A stretch of DNA of 64,000 bases from Xiphydria camelus (taxonomy: Eukaryota; Arthropoda; Insecta; Hymenoptera; Xiphydriidae): positions 33,139,250-33,203,249 of the forward strand of contig OY783192.1 in assembly GCA_963678675.1 (NCBI GenBank). The letters are read 5' to 3'. Below the pieces are notes generated by a model. That model was given only the letters and a program-made list of their open reading frames with translations, had not been told where the DNA came from and did not search any database. Below, piece by piece: positions 10,996-22,320 of the stretch (position 1 is the stretch's first letter; each line of letters begins with the position of its first letter). A program made the position numbers and the translations under genes.

Positions 10996-11830
10996 CAGTG
11001 ATTTTCGTTGACCCAGATTTAGAAAGAAATTCCGATTACTATTATTATGTTTATATTTATTTCGCCCCTGACCCATTACACCAACATTTTGTCCTGTTAT
11101 AGATTCGTATTTTAATGTCTATCGAGATAAATATATTCGTGAGGACAAGCAAATTAGGACGTTAATTATTACAACGTTTTATTCAAACGAATACTTTGAA
11201 ACATTTATTCCTTTCAATTAAACTCTACAACGACTAACGAATACTTATGCTCTAGGCTCGACGAAACGTTTATTCCACCATATCCAAATACACGTTTATT
11301 AACCATAAATAAACCGTTTCCTCGGTGCAGCTATTAGATACGAGCGACCAGCCGCTAAAGAGGCAACAGCGTTTAGCCGCCTTCCATAAATCACGTGGGA
11401 GCGACAAGCAATTATAATAACCACCCGTATAGACGCATAAATATAAGCTATGAGTGCAGCTTAATGAGGCGTGTGTACAGAGATGCGAACTAGTCCGCGG
11501 CTTGCCTCGGATCGTGACTGCGAGCGCGCGCTGCTGGACCAATAAATGGGCTGTGAGTGAAAAGCGCTTTTCCTGGGGTCCGCGCAGTGGCCTATCCTCG
11601 AGGACGCGTGATTCTTGGAGGTCGGGCGACTCGAATGTGTCACCGGCGAGATGCGTTCATCGTTGCACCTGCATTTACCGCCGGGGTTGAGGCAAACGTG
11701 AAGGAAGGACAGATACCTTCGTCACCAAAGCGACTGTCTTCGTGCTTTTTATCGCTATCGTTAAATATACATATGTTGGATTCGTGGGAAAATGTACTTA
11801 ATTTTTCGGTTCCTTTTTACGTTCACTCTA
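10996..11830. other. Intronic DNA, no gene seen
   Basis: The first part (about 11120-11290) is AT-rich with family X-like words such as CATTTATTCCTTTC and GAATACTT. The rest is CpG-rich and unique. Confidence 0.35.
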
Positions 11831-12099
11831 ATAAAAATTTCTATTGAATTTAATATAGATAATTGTACACAAAGCTTTTATCCAATACGTGATTATGAAA
11901 ATTAATGTACTCCGTTATGAAATTTACAAGGGAAATTTCATAAGGAAATTTATTAATTTTCATAATTACGAAATATTTTGAAAGTATGTACCTAGTTTAG
12001 TAGTTAGTATGTATTATGAGTCAGTACGCTAATCTTTATAATTATTTACATATTGGAAAAAAGCTTTATATACAAGTGCATTGAGAGAATACGAATTTT
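11831..12099. repeat. Family M MITE, degenerate
   Basis: It carries CAAAGCTTTTATCCAATACG, GATTATGAAAATTAATGTAC and TATTAATTTTCATAATTACG in family M order, plus a second AAAGCTTTATATACAA near 12063. The ends are eroded. Confidence 0.5.
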
Positions 12100-12105
12100 T
12101 GTACA

Positions 12106-12360
12106 CCGAGAAAACAGTATATTTGTAGTTAATATTACTAATATTTCTTCGAATATGGCGAAATAAACATTTTATCGGATCAAGTAAATATTCGTTAACT
12201 ATTGATATTTATTTGGTACAAATAAAGCCTCAGAAGTAACCATTTGAGTGAAGCAAACATTTTTATAATTAACATATATTTTCTTGTCCTAACGAAATAT
12301 TTATTTCGCCGTATTTAAGATTACATTTATTAGCTACAAATGAACTGTGTCTTCTCGGTG
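12106..12360 (+). repeat. Family E MITE
   Basis: The ends CACCGAGAAAACAGTATATT and TGAACTGTGTCTTCTCGGTG are flanked by TA on both sides. Diagnostic interior words are GGCGAAATAAACATTTTATC and CGTTAACTATTG. Other E copies are at 13355, 16819, 22321, 22750, 28518, 54377, 61499 and 61679. Confidence 0.75.
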
Positions 12361-13354
12361 TAGCGTTTCTGCATTCGAACGACGGGGATGCCTGTTGCAT
12401 GTGTGTACTTTATCGCTGTTCAATGTTATGGCTAATGTTCAAGGGCTTGGTCTTCACCTTCCGGGGTGAACTTGATTGAAAAATTGATCGAGCAATGATC
12501 CACACCACTGCCCGAAAAACCCCCGATTCTCAAAACGCCTAATTACGGGAAAGAAATCCAATAACGTTTTGTGTCGATTGTATCGAATCGATCGGTTCGG
12601 CGATCGGGAAAAAACCGCAGGAAGAGGAACCTTCCTTCGGCAGCAACAATGCACGCTATTCGACGCGGTAATTAACCGGGGGGGAATAATATACTTAAGG
12701 TCGATTCGTTGTTCGCCTCAGCGGAAGTCGTCACCTTCCAGCGACGACGCGGTATCCATCGCCTACCGACGAGGGGGGGTCAACGAAGGGGACGACACCT
12801 CGACGTCGTCCGTGACAAACGCGCACCGTTTCCACGTAAAGAGCATCACGGGAGGAAATCGACGTAAAACGCGGGCGAGCGCGCGCGCGCTGGGCGATAA
12901 ACCGTAAAATCGAACACCCTTCAAACGAGTCCAATTAACGATCGAGTAGCATACGGGGTATCGAGCGGCCGCGGCGATGGTCCTATAGGCGTGCCGATTG
13001 GCGGGTCTATAGATACACGAGCGGGCATAAATTATTCAGGCATCGTAGCGAAGCGATTAATTTTATTGGTCCGACATCCCGGATATGGGACGCGTGTACC
13101 GCGACCGCGCCGCTGGGGTTGTGTACGCGGTATCGCTCGCGTTCCGCGGCATTATGCACCCGATCACCGATATAACGCGCAACCTGTCAACGCTGCGTCG
13201 CGATCGATGCAACGCGACGGGGATATGCGAAGGGATTTTTATAGTGTTTTTGACTGGGGAAAAAAGTGTAACGCCAGCTTGCACTGGTACATCACTTTTG
13301 TGGTGTATTCAGCTAAGAAGAAGGGTTGTACACTCGTGCTATATACTTTTTAAT
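12361..13354. other. CpG-rich unique intronic DNA, no gene seen
   Basis: No recognisable coding segment, although several frames are open because of the GC content. A short AT word, GTCCAATTAACGATCG, occurs at about 12929. Confidence 0.4.
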
Positions 13355-13475
13355 AATTAAACGCGATGAAATAAACATTTTAATAATGAACGTAATTTTC
13401 TTGTCCTAACGAAATATTTAATTTGCCGTATTTGAAATTACATTTATTAGCAATTAAAAACCTGCTTTCTCGGTG
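13355..13475 (+). repeat. Family E MITE, right half only
   Basis: It starts inside the element (GCGATGAAATAAACATTTTA) and runs through TTGTCCTAACGAAATATTTA to the right end CTGCTTTCTCGGTG. The left half is missing. Confidence 0.6.
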
Positions 13476-13485
13476 TACCTATCTA

Positions 13486-13911
13486 CATTAAGAAAAATAA
13501 CTTGGTCAAAATGACGAAACGCATTTGGATAAACAATTTTAGTTATTCTGACCAGAATATCAGTAAGTTGAACTAAATATTTAGTTATTCTAACTACATG
13601 TCTATTAGTTATTCCTACTAGAAAATAATCAGTTTAACCAGACAGATGGAGGATCCTTGGCTAAATTGATCAGTTTAACCAAAATCTTGGAGACCATAAC
13701 CAAACCATTTGGTGAAATATGGAACTTCCATCTGTTTCGTTAAATTGACCAATTTCTGGTTAGAATAACTAAACGTTTGATTAGAATAACCAAATATTTG
13801 GTCAGAATAACTAGATATTTTGTTCAACTGACCAGTATTTTAGTTAGAATAACTTGACTCGTTTAACCCCAGATGCGTGCTATCATTTCGACCAAGTCAT
13901 TTTTCTCAGTG
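13486..13911 (+). repeat. Two family A MITEs fused or nested (dimer)
   Basis: It is 426 bp, about twice a single A copy. The outer ends are CATTAAGAAAAATAACTTGG and AAGTCATTTTTCTCAGTG. An internal GATCAGTTTAACCAAAATCT begins a second family A interior with no intervening complete end, so this is either a head-to-head fusion or a nest that lost an end. Confidence 0.65.
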
Positions 13912-15127
13912 TACGTAGATATCGCGGACCGTTAATTCCGCGAAGCACGCGCGTTCAGAGGGTTTCTGCAAAATTTATAATCAGCCACTCGAGGCGAGAC
14001 GCGGACATTTAAAAACTCGACGCGTTAACGAACGTTACCTAATTGTCGCTGGAATACGCAGTAAATACCAAAGCGGACTCCGCCGCAGGCCGACGCAAGA
14101 AAGCCCTTGCGCCTATACAAGCCGTGCGGTTCTACGCGGTGGGAGGAAGCTGAAGAGGGGGGCGAGAGGGAGGCAGACACAGCGGAGAGAACACGAGCAA
14201 GACCGCAAGCGCGCGCAACTTTCCCAACCGGGATAATCGAGGTCTAAACTGGCGTTTCCGATTCTAAAAACCGCCTCTCGCCGTCGTCGCGAACGCCATA
14301 GAAAGCGCTCGTTGCCCCCGCCGTCTCGATGGATTCTGAGTAGCCGGTGGGGTCAACAATCACATCAGGACATGTTTGGACGGGGCACGGGCACATCGGG
14401 TGCGGGAAAAAAAGCGATCGCGCCGGACCCCGGACGGAAAGCCTGGATCACGTATCGCGCGCGCGTACGGCGGCCGCACGGTGTACTACCCGGGCGTGTA
14501 CGAGTTCGACGGCGTTTAAGGCGTAAAGAGGGCGTTTGCGCGAAAGAAGTCGACGGCAAAATACTCGCTCGCGCGCGCGCGCTCGTCTGTACTCGGTACT
14601 GCGGGCCATCGCGACATGCGCGCCACGGATCAAGAGCGGATGTATCTGCGGTTCCGCGTACGAGAGCGGAGGGATTCGAGATCCGCCGCGATACCTACGC
14701 CGGGGAGAAATAATAATGCGGGGGGAAGCGGGCGGCTCGGAGCGCGCGCCACGGTAGTCCACGTGTTTTCTGGTTGTCCGCGAGAAACGAAAGAACCGAG
14801 GAAGAGATAAATCTGTCGCGGGAGAAGCCTGGTTTGGTCTCCTCGCTCTCTCTCTCCTGCCTCTTCGTCACACCGGCGTGAATCCCTTCGTGGAACTCGC
14901 CGGGATTCGGGTCGTTCCTCTCCGCTGAATAAACACCGTCCAAGTTTCACCGTAGTACGAAGTCACTCGTTCGCTCTCGGACTCGTCGTCTGCTCGCTCG
15001 CGGTAGTATTCTACGTAAAATCGGCGGGGGGTGGAACGAGGGGTGGTGCAACTGAGGTTATCGGCAATTTTAACCTCGCGCGCGTCAGGACATAGATTGC
15101 GTAAGGCGGAAGGGAGAAGGGTTTCTA
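13912..15127. other. CpG-rich unique intronic DNA, one coding-like stretch
   Basis: No gene is established. In one + frame ending at 14519 the sequence reads ARAYGGRTVYYPGVYEFDGV and then TAA, with unusually protein-like composition. Purine-rich GAGAGGG tracts lie at 14150-14190. Confidence 0.35.
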
Positions 15128-15299
15128 CGCTGAAAAAAAATTTTTCTTCATTCGATCATCGATGAGATTGAATACGGTGAACCTCACGGTGTAATTGTTT
15201 CAAGTAGATATTCACTTGTTTCAACTTCAAACTAGTTGCTTCAACTTTTTGTATGAAGGACAAATATCTTTGTAGTCATTCTATTTTTTGTTTTCAGCG
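15128..15299 (+). repeat. Family K MITE
   Basis: The ends CGCTGAAAAAAAATTTTTC and TATTTTTTGTTTTCAGCG are inverted. The interior words GGTGAACCTCACGGTGTAAT and GATATTCACTTGTTTCAACT are shared with 59718-59881. Its right 49 bp also form part of the long palindrome that follows. Confidence 0.65.
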
Positions 15300-15602
15300 T
15301 CATGCGAGCACGGGACGAATCGATGTATTGACTAATAAGTTTGATATTTCTTCTCTGTCGACAATCAAAGCCGTGGCAGAAAAATAGGGGATACACAGTG
15401 GAATTGGATAAAAATAACAATTAAGTATTTACTTGATTATTGTGATCCGATTCCACTGTATCCCCTATTTGTCTGCCACGGCTTTGATTGTTGACAGAGA
15501 AGAAATATCAAACTTAATAGTTAATCCATCGATTCGTCCCGTGCTCGCATGACGAGGAAAACAAAAAATAGAATGACCACAAAGATATTTGTCCTTCATA
15601 CG
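15251..15602. repeat. 352-bp inverted repeat (arms about 160 bp)
   Basis: Left arm 15251-15410 and right arm 15447-15602 are near-perfect reverse complements across a spacer of about 36 bp. Shared blocks include CATGCGAGCACGGGACGAAT, AATCAAAGCCGTGGCAGA and ATAGGGGATACA. It is long enough to form a stable hairpin if transcribed with the intron. Confidence 0.85.
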
Positions 15603-16818
15603 CAATGAAAGTGAGGTTAACACGGTCAGTTAGGAAGTAACTTATCTGATGGCACTTCTTCTGAGATACTGATATCTCCTTTCCTGCTCTTTATGCACAA
15701 GCAACCAGAGAAAAATAGCACTGCTTCCGTTCATTATCTTCATTATTTGGAAAAAAAAATCGAAACGATTATCAAACTATCTGTCAGAGCGTCTGTCACA
15801 TTCACCACTATTGAGATGAACGATGTTTTTCGCACTGAAACGTCTATTTGGTTCGTGTCTGAGCTGTCGGTATTACCACCGAATTACAGGAAACCGCAGA
15901 GGATCGCAGGAGCAAACCGATACATTCGTATTTTTAGAGAAAAATCCCTTTACAGGTCTTCTTCACCAGGTCGACTCAGTTTTGAGCAGATCTTAATATA
16001 GGTCTATTCAGAATTGAACAGGAACAGGTCAGATATTAGACCCGGGTGCTGTTAGATCTTACTAGGCTACTTTAGGTTTTACCAGTACAAAAAACTCGAC
16101 CCGGGAAGCGAGTCGAGATCGTAGCAAGAGTCCGCGGGAAAGCCGCGCGACGACGCTCCCTCCTCCTCCTCGACCGCTTCATCGCACCCGGATAAATCCC
16201 TTCGTGGAACCCGCGTGAGATTCGGGTCGCCCCTCGATGCCGCCGCCGCGTTAAACGTCATTCGAAGCTCTCGTCTTAATTGAATCTAACGGCGGCCCAT
16301 TCTCCACTGGCCCGCGGGAGAACGGATCGATGATGTCACGTCCTACGTGTGTCCGTTCTCCTCGCGGACAACGGCTGCTCTCTCGGGCTCGACTCGGTGT
16401 GAAATTATATGTAGAAATAATAAGCATGAATGAACGCCGCTGTCACGTGTTTGGTTACTACATTCGAGCGGGGCGGGAGCGTAGGTCAGCTCTATCGTCG
16501 GCAATTTTAGGTCAAGTTGCGCGTTCGGGTATCATTACTGAATCATATTTAACCGCGTGTACTATACGGGGTGGCTGGAATAATACGTCGTGGATCGAGG
16601 TACTTATCCGATCGCGTGACGATCGATAATTTAAAAGATTTCTCTGCTTTTTATTATCGTAATTATTTTTATATCGGAGTATCCATAGAGAAATGATTGA
16701 CGTCAATTTGGCAAAGTTCTAACCCCAGTAGAAATACACAGACACGCACGAGTCGAAATTAATTTTATGGCACTATCATGTATGAAATTGTGAGTGCTAT
16801 GGGATACTAGATCTTATA
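15603..16818. other. Intronic DNA, no gene seen
   Basis: A mixed AT-rich then CpG-rich stretch. The part at 16120-16250 resembles 14810-14950 (both contain AATCCCTTCGTGGAAC), suggesting an old duplicated element. Confidence 0.35.
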
Positions 16819-17045
16819 CCGAGAAAATAGTTTATTTGTAATTAATAAATGATTGGATCGAATAAATGCTCGTTAACTATTGGGGGATATTTATTTGGTT
16901 CGATTAGATCCATTGTGAGGCAATCATTTGGATGAAATGAACATTTTAATAGTTAATATATATTCTATTGCGCCAATTAAATGTTTATTTCGTTATATTT
17001 GAAATTGCATTCATTAACTATTAATAAATTATCTTTTCTCAGTAA
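16819..17045 (+). repeat. Family E MITE
   Basis: The left end is ACCGAGAAAATAGTTTATTT and the right end AATTATCTTTTCTCAGTA. The interior has CTCGTTAACTATTG and AACATTTTAATAGTTAATAT. Confidence 0.7.
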
Positions 17046-17072
17046 ATTGTGTAACTTTATAGGATGTACATA

Positions 17073-17297
17073 CACTGAGAGAGAAATATAATAACTTGGT
17101 CAATTTAATCAAAATCCTGGAGTTGATGACCAAACCGTTTGAGTGAATATAGTTTCTCCGTCTGTTTGGTTAACCTGACCAATTTTTGGTTAGAATAACT
17201 AAATATTTGGTTAAACTGACCAGTATTTTGGTTGAAATAACTAAACGCGTTTAACTAGATGCATTTCGTCATTTCAACCTAATTATTCTTCTCAGTG
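17073..17297 (+). repeat. Family A MITE with intact ends
   Basis: The left end CACTGAGAGAGAAATATAAT and the right end ATTATTCTTCTCAGTG are each flanked by TA. The interior has CAAAATCCTGGAG and GACCAAACCGTTTG. Confidence 0.8.
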
Positions 17298-18000
17298 TAG
17301 CGCCATTAGTCCACTTCTAATGGAATTATTCCATAGAATACAGCGTCAAAGCGATCACGACGATGCGACGGGACGGACACTAAAGTGCATCTCGAGTGCG
17401 ATACTCGTCCATCCCATCGAATAGATCCACGCGAGAGACTGCTCTCCCCTCCCCTATCAAATTCGACTAGGCCCGCATTTTCGGATTCAGCCACGAGACA
17501 CCCGGTAGCGCCGAGCACTCGCGTTCGATATCCGGTAGCGAGTGTGTATCGATTGAAAAATTATGAGCACAGACTCGACACCGTTATGCGGACAGTGACG
17601 CAACGCAACAAGCGCCAAAGCGCGCCGCGACACCCGCAGCTCGGCTCCGACAGATTTGTCAGTGACATTTATAACAATTCATCACGCACGGCCGCGCGAT
17701 TCGATATTGCATCACGCGCGCAAGAAACGATGATGAAGTTCAGATGTATTTCCGACGATGATGGCGCGCGCAGTGAAAGGCCTGGTGCGCTTTGCGGATT
17801 ATGCTCGCCGCGATGAAAATTGATTCGACTTTGATACCGAGGCTCTGATTGCGGCTGACCGTTCGCCCGCGCCTCGTTAGTCCCGTCGGCCCTCATTCTT
17901 GTCTGTATATCGCCTCGGACGCGCGGAGACGAAACGACGGAGATGATACCGCGTATGCCATACGTATCGGGTACTCGAATACCTCACGAGACCCGAGTAT
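17298..18000. other. CpG-rich unique intronic DNA, no gene seen
   Basis: Open frames on both strands overlap each other and are rich in Arg and Ser. I recognise no domain and no repeat. Confidence 0.4.
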
Positions 18001-18235
18001 CCAGCTGGAAAAATTCTATATATTTTCTATATAATCCATACGTGGTTTTGATCATATATGGATTACAAATGATTTCTATATTAACCATATAAGGACTAGG
18101 TATTTATGTATTATACAAGCATTCAAAAATACGTATATAGTCCTTATATGGTTAATAAGGAATCATATTGTAATCCATATATGACCAAAATTACATATTG
18201 ATCATATACAAAATATATAGAATTTTTTCATCTCG
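18001..18235 (+). repeat. Family G MITE
   Basis: The ends are CCAGCTGGAAAAATTCTATA and TATAGAATTTTTTCATC. The interior CCATATAAGGACTA / TAGTCCTTATATGG is a palindrome. Confidence 0.65.
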
Positions 18236-18480
18236 GCGGTATTATAAATACCGCGAGAATACCACGGTATTTATTCCTTTCGTTCACTCGCAATCATTTA
18301 TTTGCTCTCTTTCTCTCAGGAAAGCGCCCAGCAGTCATAAGGCCAATTACCGCGGATAAGTCACGACTTCCTCGCATTTGGAGCGGTCGTGCCTAATTAA
18401 TTAAATAATCGATACGATTAGCGTAGGTAGGCGTACACCTATCACGGTCAGGTATACTACCATATCCCGCGCCGACGAGC

Positions 18481-19010
18481 AGGTCAAAAGTTGAGTTTGT
18501 TTCGGTTCGTGGAACTCGTGCCGGACGAGGGCTCTCAGATGCTGGATCTCTCTCGAGCGCTGTCGAGAGGGGGGATGTATACTGAATATCGAACAGCGGT
18601 ATCCACTTCGGTCACGATTATCTTGCTGCCGATAAACTTTTAACCCATCTTGGTATGGAACTTTTTTGTAGATCGAGACGTAATTTTCGAGAACGCATAT
18701 TACCGATCCGGATTACATTTTCACCGATAACGAGATAATCGCGATTGAACAGGATATCTGATTCGAGCCTGCGCGACGAAGGGGTCCAAAGTTGAGTTCG
18801 CCTCAGTCACATATGTAGAACTCGTGTCAGATGAGGGATCTTATCAGATACAGGATCTTACAGGCACTGTTAAGAAGATGTCCTTGTCCTCGTAGTAACC
18901 TCGTACCTCGAAGTAGTGAACATCGGTATCCATTTCGATCACGATTATCTCGCAACCGATGAACTTTCAACCCATATCGATATGGACATTTATTGCGGAG
19001 CGAAACGTGC
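18481..19010 (+). repeat. Direct repeat pair (about 210-bp units) with family L fold-back
   Basis: Units starting at 18481 and 18782 share AAAGTTGAGTT, GGAACTCGTG / AGAACTCGTG, GAGGGMTCT, and CACGATTATCT followed by a GATAAACTTTTAACCCAT-like block. They are offset by about 301 bp. The first unit continues into a family L fold-back (18612-18744) whose right end is ACGAGATAATCGCG. Confidence 0.55.
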
Positions 19011-19197
19011 AATTCCATAGAACTCGTATTGCATTTTGTTGTCGAGTAATTACACGCCGGATAAATACGTATCTATAATGGACTATTCGAAATCCAGCGA
19101 TTACATTTTCCTCTCGTTTGATTTTGGATAGATATTCTTCCACATATCTCTTTTTCCTACGCCGGGAAGATGAGGAACATAATAAAATTAGGCGTAA

Positions 19198-19308
19198 CTC
19201 GTGATTGGTTGATTGAAGAAAAAAAAGTATTCAATAAAAGTTACAGGTTTCTGATAAATCTATAATTTTTATCCGAAACATTTTTCTCTCAGATTAACCA
19301 ATCGCGAG
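19198..19308. repeat. 111-bp MITE with ATTGGTT ends
   Basis: CTCGTGATTGGTTGATTGA at the left and the inverse ATTAACCAATCGCGAG at the right bound an AT-rich centre. No second copy is seen in the window. Confidence 0.5.
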
Positions 19309-20304
19309 ATATCAAGGTATCCTTATCGTCCCCATCTGATATATTACACAGAAAGGCGGATATAGAATATAATAGAATACAGAAAGCGCGCGCGAGACGT
19401 GCCATAAAATACAGAGAAGGGGGAGATAGTTTTCGTCGTGTTTACGACACGACGGTGACCGCGCGCGTAACTGGTTTATCTCTGCTATACGGCGCTGATA
19501 ATAGAGGTTGGCTCCGGGGGTCACAGCCAGCAGCGTCGTGTACCGCAGCGAACCAGAGTAGCTGGAATAAGGCAGCAGTTGCCACGGTGCCGGTGTCGGT
19601 GCCGGTGCTGTTACTTCTACCTTATCGCGGACGGAGTGCCTAAGGTTGCGATGGCCCTGATAACCCCCGGGAATACGGTGACGCGAGAGCAGCGAGCGCG
19701 CGCGAGTGTCCCAAGAATTTGCCGTTGATCGCCTGCGATCTGCGCGCTAGAGGAAGGAGCGTCTTCTTCGAGGAATTCTCGGAGACGCCGGGGCAGCGCG
19801 TCGTTCCCCGGGTTCTACCGCGGGATCGCATTCGATCTCTCTCGGCGACGACGCGCAGCATCCTTATCGTCGCTCGGACCTTCGCCGGTCTTCGCGCGCG
19901 CCAAGCGCCGATCGAATCGCTGCTCCCTCCTCACCCTCGCGTCCTTTGCCCGCCGAAGCTGAATATGAAGCGTCGCTCGGGGCAACTATTCCAATATTCT
20001 CGAGAAATATTACAGAAACAAAGGTCGACTCCGAGAGCCGCGACGACCTCGAATGCAGTCGCCCGGCTGACGGGGGCTCGGCCGGGGCTTTATTGTAATT
20101 GAAAATGTCGCGCCATGTCGAGAATGCGCGCGTTATTAACTCTCCGCCGTGAGCTTTTATCTGCATCGCGTCCCGGGTGTAGATTTACCGTGGCGCGCAG
20201 TCGTTCCCCTGAGATACGGGGAGTCGGTTGAAGGGAGCGAAAATTTCGTTGATATTTCGATTTTTTGGAATAGTGATAGCGATAGCGAGAGTTCGGGGAG
20301 TTCA
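19309..20304. other. CpG-rich unique intronic DNA, no gene seen
   Basis: A short GGTGCCGGTGTCGGTGCCGG direct repeat occurs at about 19587-19607. No coding segment is recognised. Confidence 0.4.
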
Positions 20305-20333
20305 CACTGAGAAAAGGGATGTATAAAAATGTA

Positions 20334-20559
20334 CGCTAAAAGAAAATGTGGTAGATTTGACTAAATTAGCGGTCACGAGCGGGTGAACGCAGATCTAATT
20401 ACTTGAACTAATAATTTGTTAGAATTCTATTGCAACTCGTTTTCGTCAAATAGTTTTTAATCATTATTATAACCAAATTATTTAATTGAAGTAACTTAAT
20501 CGTCCTTCTGCCGCCCGTGACCGCTAATTTAGTTAAATCTACTATTGTTTTTCTCTGTG
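20334..20559 (+). repeat. Family C MITE nested in Q
   Basis: The left end CGCTAAAAGAAAATGTGGTA and the right end TACTATTGTTTTTCTCTGTG are inverted. TAAATTAGCGGTCACG lies inside the left end and its inverse CGTGACCGCTAATTTA inside the right. It is flanked by TA. Confidence 0.75.
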
Positions 20560-20647
20560 TAGCAATCAATCCCAGAAAGTACCTATGGGGAAAAACTCCA
20601 GTTAAGAAATGTAGCGACGGGACACTTATGAATTCGGTTAAACACTT

Positions 20648-20895
20648 CACAGAGAAAAAGAATTAATTGGCTCTACTAAAAATTACTGGCACGGTCGCAA
20701 GTAATTATTTATTTGCATCAATTAAATCTTTTGTCATATTAATTTGATATTTCTTCCTTGCAATCGCATACTATTCTATGTGATTGTTTGGAAGAGACGT
20801 CTAATTGATCTATCAAAACATTTAATTGATATAAATAATTACTTGCGACTCTGCTAGTAATTTTCAGTAGATTCAACTAATTCTTTTTCTCTGTG
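20648..20895 (+). repeat. Family D MITE nested in Q
   Basis: The ends CACAGAGAAAAAGAATTAAT and AATTCTTTTTCTCTGTG are inverted. The interior has TCGCAAGTAATTATTTATTT and its inverse. Related copies are at 54426 and 62136. Confidence 0.8.
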
Positions 20896-20938
20896 TATAT
20901 TGTATAGGATTTATATGTATTATACACACAGAACTGTA

Positions 20939-21121
20939 CACTGAGAAAAATAATTTATCAATCCAAGTAACCGTCGACATGAATAGTGCCTAGAACATTT
21001 TTATTCAAGACAAGTGTATGTTTATTGAATTGAACTAATCTTCAGTTAGTTTGCACTTGATTAAAATAATATATATTTGACGTCGATGGTTACTTGGATC
21101 GGCAAATTATTTTTCTCAGTG
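20939..21121 (+). repeat. Family H MITE nested in Q
   Basis: CACTGAGAAAAATAATTTATC and its inverse AAATTATTTTTCTCAGTG are each flanked by TA. The CCGTCGACATGAATAGTGCC block is shared with 8529-8734. Confidence 0.8.
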
Positions 21122-21213
21122 TAAAGGATTTCCAATTTATGTCTGACAGAAGTAAACTTTATACAGTATGGTATTCAATCGAATTCATAATTGCACTATT
21201 ACCAGATTTCTTA

Positions 21214-21370
21214 CACTCAAAAAAATTTGGCCATAACTAGAAAATTATAGTAATTGCAGTGATAATTTTCTTCGCAAGAGCAGGAATTCTTGCTACGCTA
21301 GCAATATTTTTCTAGTTGTGTCTGAGGCAGCCAGAAATATAACTGGATTAGCTAAATACCTTTTTCAGTG
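21214..21370 (+). repeat. Family R MITE nested in Q
   Basis: The left end CACTCAAAAAAATTTGGCC and the right end AAATACCTTTTTCAGTG are flanked by TA, at a point where the uninterrupted Q copy is continuous. No other copy is seen here. Confidence 0.6.
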
Positions 21371-21438
21371 TACCTGAAGTTTTTCCCCATACTTTCTGGA
21401 ATTAATTACTACACTTTGAAAAATCAGTTTTCTCAGTG

Positions 21439-22320
21439 TAGTTCAGAATATTTCCTTTTTATGTGTGTGGCGCTATCGGATGGTGATCAGAGTTACCGAT
21501 TCTTGAAGTTCACCGATCACTGACTGCGGTCAGTCTTCCAGCGAGGAGATACGCACATGGTCGTTCGAATCCATCGAACATTATCGAACGCTCGTTTCCA
21601 TCGGAAACCGCCGATAACCGCGACTCTCTCGAAGCGCGGAGGATCGTCGACGTGCGTACGAAGCCCATTCTTCGCGAGTCACTATACCTACTCGAGTGTG
21701 CGTACACGATCCCGTACACACACGCGCATTCGAGCTCACGTGCACACGCGTTCGGATAACATTTGACTCGCCCTGCGATGATAACGCGTGTGCGTGATAA
21801 ATTGCCACCGTGGCGGTGTTGTCGGGTTCGGAGTTCAGACTCTGGTTCCGAGATATAAAACTCGATGTCTAATGAATTATCGGGCGAGCGTTGCACCGAT
21901 AAACGATTTTTCCCGTGCATTGCCGCGGCGCACATGCATGCATGCGACGTAAGGGGCGATTGTTAGCTATACGTTATATATACGCTCGGTTCGAAATCCT
22001 TGACCTTTTCTAGCTTTCCGTATACCTTCCTTCACCTCTTGCATTCGTATCGATTGCGTTCGTTAATTCGTGCAATTTATATTCATTAGTTGACTACGCA
22101 GTGTTAAAAATATTTATCTTAAACTACAGGAAAGTACTGAAGTTCTTATCGAACACGAGTGTGGCTCGAATATCGTATAATCTTCCCTTGAAATTCAGAA
22201 AAGTGTCGCATGGATCATGGATTTCTGAAAAGTTATGCTTTAAAATTAAGAAATAATCGAAATATTACAAAATTATTACTCAGAATCCAAGAGCCAAAGT
22301 TCCTAAATTTAAGATACATT
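21439..22320. other. Unique intronic DNA, no gene seen
   Basis: CpG-rich with CACACG / CGTGTG words near 21715-21760, becoming AT-rich after 22050. There is no coding evidence. Confidence 0.4.

Larger units (their letters stand above)
20305..21438 (+). repeat. Family Q MITE carrying four nested elements
   Basis: The outer element matches the uninterrupted 283-bp copy at 36789-37071 block by block: CACTGAGAAAAGGGATG, GCAATCAATCCCAGAAAGTA, ATGAATTCGGTTAAACACT, TATAGGATTTATATGTAT, ATGTCTGACAGAAGTAAAC, TTTTTCCCCATACTTTCTGG and TCAGTTTTCTCAGTG. Between the blocks sit elements C (20334), D (20648), H (20939) and R (21214). It has been expanded from about 283 to 1,134 bp. Confidence 0.8.
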
